Of a stretch of 48,785 bases of DNA, positions 47,306 to 48,785 are shown in pieces; positions within the stretch are counted from its first letter, which is position 1; each line of letters begins with the position of its first letter. The stretch comes from a candidate division CSSED10-310 bacterium. Lineage in GTDB: Bacteria > CSSED10-310. The position numbers and the translations under genes are program-made. The stretch lies in the NCBI GenBank assembly GCA_016931515.1, contig JAFGEQ010000017.1, positions 1 to 48,785 on the forward strand, read 5' to 3'. The notes under the pieces are model-generated. The model ran no database searches. It was not told the origin of the DNA and saw only the letters and a list, made by a program, of their open reading frames with translations.

Positions 47306-48732
47306 GCGCGAGTCGTTCGATCGGATGTTACATCGCTCCGATCAGTCAAATAGTTGACATTATTTCTGCTTCCGGCGCGAGAAAGGAGTTCGGAAGCGAT
47401 CTGATTGGTCGTTTCCGCGATATCTTTCTCGTCCATCCCACATAAACGTCCGTTCGTCACGACCTGTTTACCGTTCACAAACACGTGCTCCGCCCGGTGA
47501 CAGTCTCCGGCTAAAATCAAACCTCCAACGGGATCGTGAATACCTGTGTAGTCAAGTGAATCAGTTCTGAAGATAGCGATATCGGCCAGTGCCCCCACCT
47601 CCAGACGCCCTCCCTGATCAAATCCCAACATCCGGTATCCACCCTTTGATCCCAATTCGAAAGCCTCAGCCACGGTCATGGCATCGGCTCCTTTGGTGAC
47701 ACGTTGGAGGAGCATCGCTTGACGGACTTCACCTAACATATCCGAGCCGTCATTACTGGCGGAACCGTCCACAGCGATTCCGACGGGTGCACCCGCTGCC
47801 ACCAGTTCCCTGATGGGGGCAATACCGGATCCGAGCCTCATGTTGGATGACGGGCAGTGTGCCGTTCCTGATCCGGTATCCGCGAACAGCTGGATTTCCT
47901 CGTCATTCAGATGGACGCAATGGGCGAACCAGACGTCATTACCCAACCAGTTCAATCGTCGCATCAGCTCCACCGGGCGGCAATGGAAGCGACGAATACA
48001 ATATTTTTCTTCATCCAGCGTTTCCGCCAGGTGCGTATGCAGTCTCACGTTGTTTTCTCTCGCAACCCTTGCTGTTTCCATCATCAGCTCTTCTGAGACG
48101 GAGAATGGCGAGCAAGGGGCCAGTGCTATTCTCTGCATGCTGTCAGGTGATGGATCGTGAAAAGTCTCAATGAGGCGAATGGAATCATCCAAAATCTGCT
48201 GTTCCGTTTGGATGACTCCATCCGGAGGAAGGCCGCCTTTGCTTTTACCGACACTCATCGAACCGCGGGTTGCCAGAAAGCGTATACCCAATTTTCGGGC
48301 TGCGCTGATTTGTCGATCGATCAGATCACCCGCTGTGTCACATGGAAACAGATAATGATGATCTGTCGTGAGGGTGCAGCCGGTCAGCAGCAGTTCACCG
48401 ATTGCTGCCAATGAGCTCCAGTATACCGCTTCCTGGGATATACCTTCCCAAACACGATAGTGATCAACGAGCCACGGGAAGAGCGGTGCGTTTTGCATGC
48501 GAGGAATGGCTCGTGTCAACACCTGGTAGAAATGATGGTGAGTGTTGGCCAGTCCGGGTATTGCGACGCAGGAATGTCCATCGATTATCAATGCATCGGA
48601 TGATTCCAGCCGGGAACCCATCCGTGAGATCCTGTTGTCTTTTATTTCGATATCGCAGGTTGCACCCTGTTCATAGGTATAAGTCTGAGAAAAAACCGCT
48701 CGCAATCCTCTGATCAGAAGAGGACGTGTCAT
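47302..48732 (-). CDS. Amidohydrolase resembling 8-oxoguanine deaminase
   Basis: This 476-residue member of the Atz/Trz/cytosine deaminase branch has metal ligands in LANTHHHFYQ (His65-67), HTHLAET (His232/His234, Glu237), FAHCVHL (His271) and VDGSASND (Asp322). The block HHHFYQVLTRAIPRMQNAPLFPWL is close to the pattern of bacterial 8-oxoguanine deaminases, which turn 8-oxoguanine into urate. Other aminohydrolases of this branch (guanine, triazine) remain possible. GGAGG precedes the ATG. The last 53 bases of the window contain only its leader. Confidence 0.78.
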   Translation of the reverse strand: MTRPLLIRGLRAVFSQTYTYEQGATCDIEIKDNRISRMGSRLESSDALIIDGHSCVAIPGLANTHHHFYQVLTRAIPRMQNAPLFPWLVDHYRVWEGISQEAVYWSSLAAIGELLLTGCTLTTDHHYLFPCDTAGDLIDRQISAARKLGIRFLATRGSMSVGKSKGGLPPDGVIQTEQQILDDSIRLIETFHDPSPDSMQRIALAPCSPFSVSEELMMETARVARENNVRLHTHLAETLDEEKYCIRRFHCRPVELMRRLNWLGNDVWFAHCVHLNDEEIQLFADTGSGTAHCPSSNMRLGSGIAPIRELVAAGAPVGIAVDGSASNDGSDMLGEVRQAMLLQRVTKGADAMTVAEAFELGSKGGYRMLGFDQGGRLEVGALADIAIFRTDSLDYTGIHDPVGGLILAGDCHRAEHVFVNGKQVVTNGRLCGMDEKDIAETTNQIASELLSRAGSRNNVNYLTDRSDVTSDRTTRA

Positions 48733-48785
48733 TGTTGCCTCCGTTCAGTTTACAGGTGAAGAGTGGACAGATCATCCGGCGTGTA

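Overview
The window comes from a Gram-negative bacterium. LPS-export proteins (a joined LptF/LptG and a LapA-like partner) imply an outer membrane. The hybrid-cluster protein with an Rrf2 regulator fits life in low oxygen or under nitrosative stress. DUF4388-type and response-regulator proteins recall Deltaproteobacteria, Acidobacteria and neighbouring uncultured phyla, but I cannot name a phylum. GC content looks moderate by eye, and ATG, GTG and TTG starts are all used. Coding is dense, with no gene-free stretch over 300 bases, and I see no insertion sequence, prophage, CRISPR array or riboswitch.

Region 1 (1-15270, + strand) is one long translation and transcription cluster. It runs: end of tuf, then rpsJ-rplC-rplD-rplW-rplB-rpsS-rplV-rpsC-rplP-rpmC-rpsQ (S10 group); rplN-rplX-rplE-rpsN-rpsH-rplF-rplR-rpsE-rpmD-rplO-secY-adk-map (spc group); and rpmJ-rpsM-rpsK-rpsD-rpoA-rplQ (alpha group). 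It closes at a perfect-palindrome terminator. infA, often found between map and rpmJ, is absent. S4, S14, L24, L36 and adenylate kinase all carry intact cysteine-type zinc sites.

Region 2 (15380-21283) holds the excision-repair pair uvrB-uvrC on the minus strand and, divergently, a class A penicillin-binding protein.

Region 3 (21339-31706, minus strand) is one probable operon with a readable promoter at 31735-31763. It encodes a TPR membrane protein, a receiver-domain protein, ValS, NadC, BirA, CoaX, a DnaC/DnaI-like ATPase, a LapA-like membrane protein and the LptF-LptG fusion. NadC, BirA and CoaX link it to NAD, biotin and CoA supply; the last two genes belong to envelope assembly.

Region 4 (31786-39742, minus strand) contains tRNA-Arg(CCU), apt, acylphosphatase, a LOG-like protein and a large DUF4388/J-like/TPR protein, then tRNA-Pro(CGG). 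Next come the Rrf2-hcp stress operon with its own promoter and terminator, a DUF368 (PopT-type) membrane protein, pcm and tRNA-Pro(GGG).

Region 5 (39758-48732, minus strand) holds a MerR-type regulator, an RsuA/RluB-type pseudouridine synthase, scpB, scpA, an M50 protease, a XerD-type recombinase, an unknown lipoprotein, rpsT, a SpoU methyltransferase, a DapL-like aminotransferase, a 61-residue helix-turn-helix protein with a C-terminal Cys pair, and an amidohydrolase resembling 8-oxoguanine deaminase. Promoters are readable before rpsT and before the small HTH gene.

Most of the window is housekeeping. I see no clear new defence or mobile system. The points most worth a second look are the single-polypeptide LptF-LptG fusion, the J-like/TPR scaffold protein, the small Cys-tailed HTH protein, and promoters placed at or inside the ends of neighbouring genes.
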